In this document: piece by piece, positions 32,128 to 33,485 of the stretch
Layout of the letters: every line of letters starts with the position of its first letter
How positions within the stretch are numbered: the first letter of the stretch is position 1
Translations under genes and position numbers: made by a program
The notes under the pieces: generated by a model
What the model was told of the DNA's origin: nothing
What the model saw: the letters and a program-made list of their open reading frames with translations, nothing else
Databases searched by the model: none
NCBI GenBank assembly: GCA_013297985.1
Contig: JAAFIY010000036.1
Coordinates: 1 to 33,485 of the forward strand
Length of the DNA stretch: 33,485 bases
Source of the DNA: Comamonadaceae bacterium
GTDB lineage: Bacteria; Pseudomonadota; Gammaproteobacteria; Burkholderiales; Burkholderiaceae_C
Direction of reading: 5' to 3'

Positions 32128-32930
32128 TGGGCATCCACGCGACTGCGCTTGTGGATCCACGGGCCGAGCTTGACAGCACCGTCAGCGTTGGCGCCTACAC
32201 CGTGATTGGCGCGGGTGTGCGCATTGGCGCCCACACCCGCATTGGTTCGCACTGCACCATCGACGGCCCCACCACCCTGGGTGAACACAACACGGTGGCC
32301 CACCACGCCGCGCTGGGCGGCGCGCCGCAAGACATGAAATACCGCGACGAATCGACGTCGCTAGAGATCGGTCACCGCAACACCATCCGCGAATTCGTCA
32401 CCTTCAACCGGGGCACGGTGCAAGGCGGCGGTGTCACCCGATTGGGTCACGACAACTGGGTGATGGCCTATGTGCACTTGGCCCACGACTCGCAGGTGGG
32501 CAGCCATTGCATCTTGGCCAACAACGCCACCCTGGCGGGCCATGTGGTGCTGGGTGACTGGGTCATCTTGGGGGGGCTCACCGGGGTGCATCAGTTTTGC
32601 CGGGTGGGCTCACATGCCATGACGGGCTTTCAAAGCCACGTCAGCCAAGATGTGCCACCTTTCATGATGGTCTCGGGCAACCCTTTGGGTGTGCATGGTT
32701 TCAATATTGAAGGTTTGCGGCGGCGTGGTTTTTCGCGCGACCGCATCGCGCGGGTGAAACAAATGCACCGGCTGCTTTACCGCGACGGGCTCACCCTAGA
32801 CGCTGCCCGGCAAGCCATCGCAGATTTGCCCAGTGATGGCGTGGCTGCCGATGACCTCGCCGCCGCACAGGCCGATCAGCGGTTGATGCTGGACTTCTTG
32901 TCCGTGGCCGGGCGCGGCATTGCGCGCTAA
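32127..32930 (+). CDS. lpxA: UDP-N-acetylglucosamine acyltransferase LpxA
   Basis: LpxA performs the first step of lipid A synthesis, moving a 3-hydroxyacyl group to UDP-GlcNAc. The ATG at 32127 overlaps the fabZ stop and gives 267 residues, close to the family norm. The left-handed beta-helix repeats begin at once (Ile-His-Ala-Thr-Ala-Leu-Val-Asp-Pro). The catalytic His is in His-Leu-Ala-His-Asp-Ser-Gln-Val-Gly, followed by His-Gln-Phe-Cys-Arg-Val-Gly and the Asn-Pro-Leu-Gly-Val-His-Gly-Phe-Asn substrate loop. The helical C-terminal domain is complete. Confidence 0.97.
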   Translation: MGIHATALVDPRAELDSTVSVGAYTVIGAGVRIGAHTRIGSHCTIDGPTTLGEHNTVAHHAALGGAPQDMKYRDESTSLEIGHRNTIREFVTFNRGTVQGGGVTRLGHDNWVMAYVHLAHDSQVGSHCILANNATLAGHVVLGDWVILGGLTGVHQFCRVGSHAMTGFQSHVSQDVPPFMMVSGNPLGVHGFNIEGLRRRGFSRDRIARVKQMHRLLYRDGLTLDAARQAIADLPSDGVAADDLAAAQADQRLMLDFLSVAGRGIAR

Positions 32931-32961
32931 TGGCTTGTGTGCCCGATTGGCCTGCAGAGCC

Positions 32962-32997
32962 CTATTTGATTGCCCAAGCAGCTATCAAAAGTGTAGC
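32962..32997 (+). repeat. 17-base palindromic repeat, copy 5, between lpxA and lpxB
   Basis: The core GCTATCAAAAGTGTAGC is at 32981-32997. The preceding CTATTTGATTGCC and GCAGCTAT match the copy after rimO with few differences. It fills much of the 89-base gap between lpxA and lpxB, genes that are often closely spaced in other bacteria. Confidence 0.75.
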
Positions 32998-33019
32998 GAT
33001 TCCCTGATATGGTGTGTGC

Positions 33020-33485
33020 ATGAAGCTGGCTGCCATTGCGGGTGAAGCCTCAGGAGATTTGCTGGCAGCGCTTTTGCTGGGTGGCCTGCGCACCCGTTGG
33101 CCGCAGATGCAAACCTATGGTGTGGGTGGCTCGGCGATGGCGGCGCAAGGCTTTGTGGCTTGGCAGTCCTACGAGCGCTTGGCGGTGCGGGGCTATGTGG
33201 AAGTCTTCAAAAGCCTGCCCGGCTTGCTGCGCCTGCGCCGCCAGTGGCGTGATCGATTGCTCAGTGCTGCGGAGCGCCCCGATGTGTTTGTGGGGGTGGA
33301 TGCCCCCGACTTCAACCTAGAACTGGAAGCGCAACTCAAAGCCGCAGGCGTGCCCACCGTGCACTTTGTGTGCCCCAGCTTCTGGGCTTGGCGGCCCGAG
33401 CGTGCGGCCAAGATGGGCCGCAGCGCGCAGCATGTGCTGTGCCTGTTTCCCTTCGAGCCCGCCCTGTTAGCGCAACACGGCATTG
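33020..33485 (+). CDS. lpxB: Lipid A disaccharide synthase, 5' part
   Basis: LpxB joins UDP-2,3-diacylglucosamine and lipid X to make the lipid A disaccharide at the inner face of the membrane. The first 155 residues are visible, from MKLAAIAGEASGDLLAALL, with the family's Gly-Glu-Ala-Ser-Gly-Asp motif, Gly-Val-Gly-Gly, Val-Gly-Val-Asp-Ala-Pro-Asp-Phe-Asn and Pro-Ser-Phe-Trp-Ala-Trp-Arg. The gene runs off the window. The start is the ATG at 33020; no strong ribosome site is seen before it. Confidence 0.95.
   Translation, partial: MKLAAIAGEASGDLLAALLLGGLRTRWPQMQTYGVGGSAMAAQGFVAWQSYERLAVRGYVEVFKSLPGLLRLRRQWRDRLLSAAERPDVFVGVDAPDFNLELEAQLKAAGVPTVHFVCPSFWAWRPERAAKMGRSAQHVLCLFPFEPALLAQHGI

Overview
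The window is a GC-rich bacterial chromosome segment from the Betaproteobacteria, most likely Burkholderiales and probably Comamonadaceae. The basis is the uninterrupted cluster rpsB-tsf-pyrH-frr-uppS-cdsA-dxr-rseP-bamA-skp-lpxD-fabZ-lpxA-lpxB, the phaR-rimO pair, and the tRNA-Val(GAC) and tRNA-Leu(CAG) sequences. No species is assigned.

Region 1 (1-6125) is the right-hand part of an integrated element. Every gene in it lies on the minus strand. In transcription order they are a tyrosine integrase, an AlpA-type regulator, a 46-residue protein overlapping it, a small helical protein, a second helix-turn-helix (HTH) protein with a Pro/Gln-rich repeat, a 180-residue unknown, an 847-residue primase-helicase of the VirE type, and a small gene cut by the window edge. 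The element ends in a 45-base copy of the 3' half of tRNA-Val(GAC) (6081-6125). This is the displaced end of the tRNA target, so the other junction, with the intact tRNA, must lie to the left outside the window. Integrase plus AlpA plus primase-helicase, with no capsid or conjugation genes in view, suggests a P4-like satellite or small integrative element.

Region 2 (6126-19160) is ordinary chromosome with metabolic genes. It holds a wax ester/triacylglycerol synthase divergent from the polyhydroxyalkanoate regulator phaR, then rimO. Next is a tight three-gene unit (periplasmic binding protein, isochorismatase-like hydrolase, cupin), then tRNA-Leu(CAG) on the minus strand abutting an RNase R gene on the plus strand. 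A short-chain dehydrogenase follows, converging on a nnr-dadA pair (metabolite repair and D-amino acid oxidation).

Region 3 (19161-33485) is the essential translation, isoprenoid, phospholipid and outer-membrane cluster. It makes ribosomal protein S2, EF-Ts, UMP kinase and ribosome recycling factor. It also makes undecaprenyl and isoprenoid precursors (UppS, Dxr), CDP-diacylglycerol (CdsA), the site-2 protease RseP, the outer-membrane assembly factors BamA and Skp, and the first lipid A enzymes (LpxD, FabZ, LpxA, LpxB). lpxB is cut by the right edge.

The most unusual signal is a dispersed 17-base palindromic repeat (type GCTATA-N5-TATAGC). Three copies are intergenic. Two lie inside coding sequences (nnr and dxr), read in the same phase to give the peptide Ala-Ile-Glu-Asp/Asn-Ile. 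The second notable area is the element's middle, where overlapping small genes, a duplicated HTH N-terminus and a probable lost stop codon occur together. No wholly new system can be demonstrated from sequence alone.
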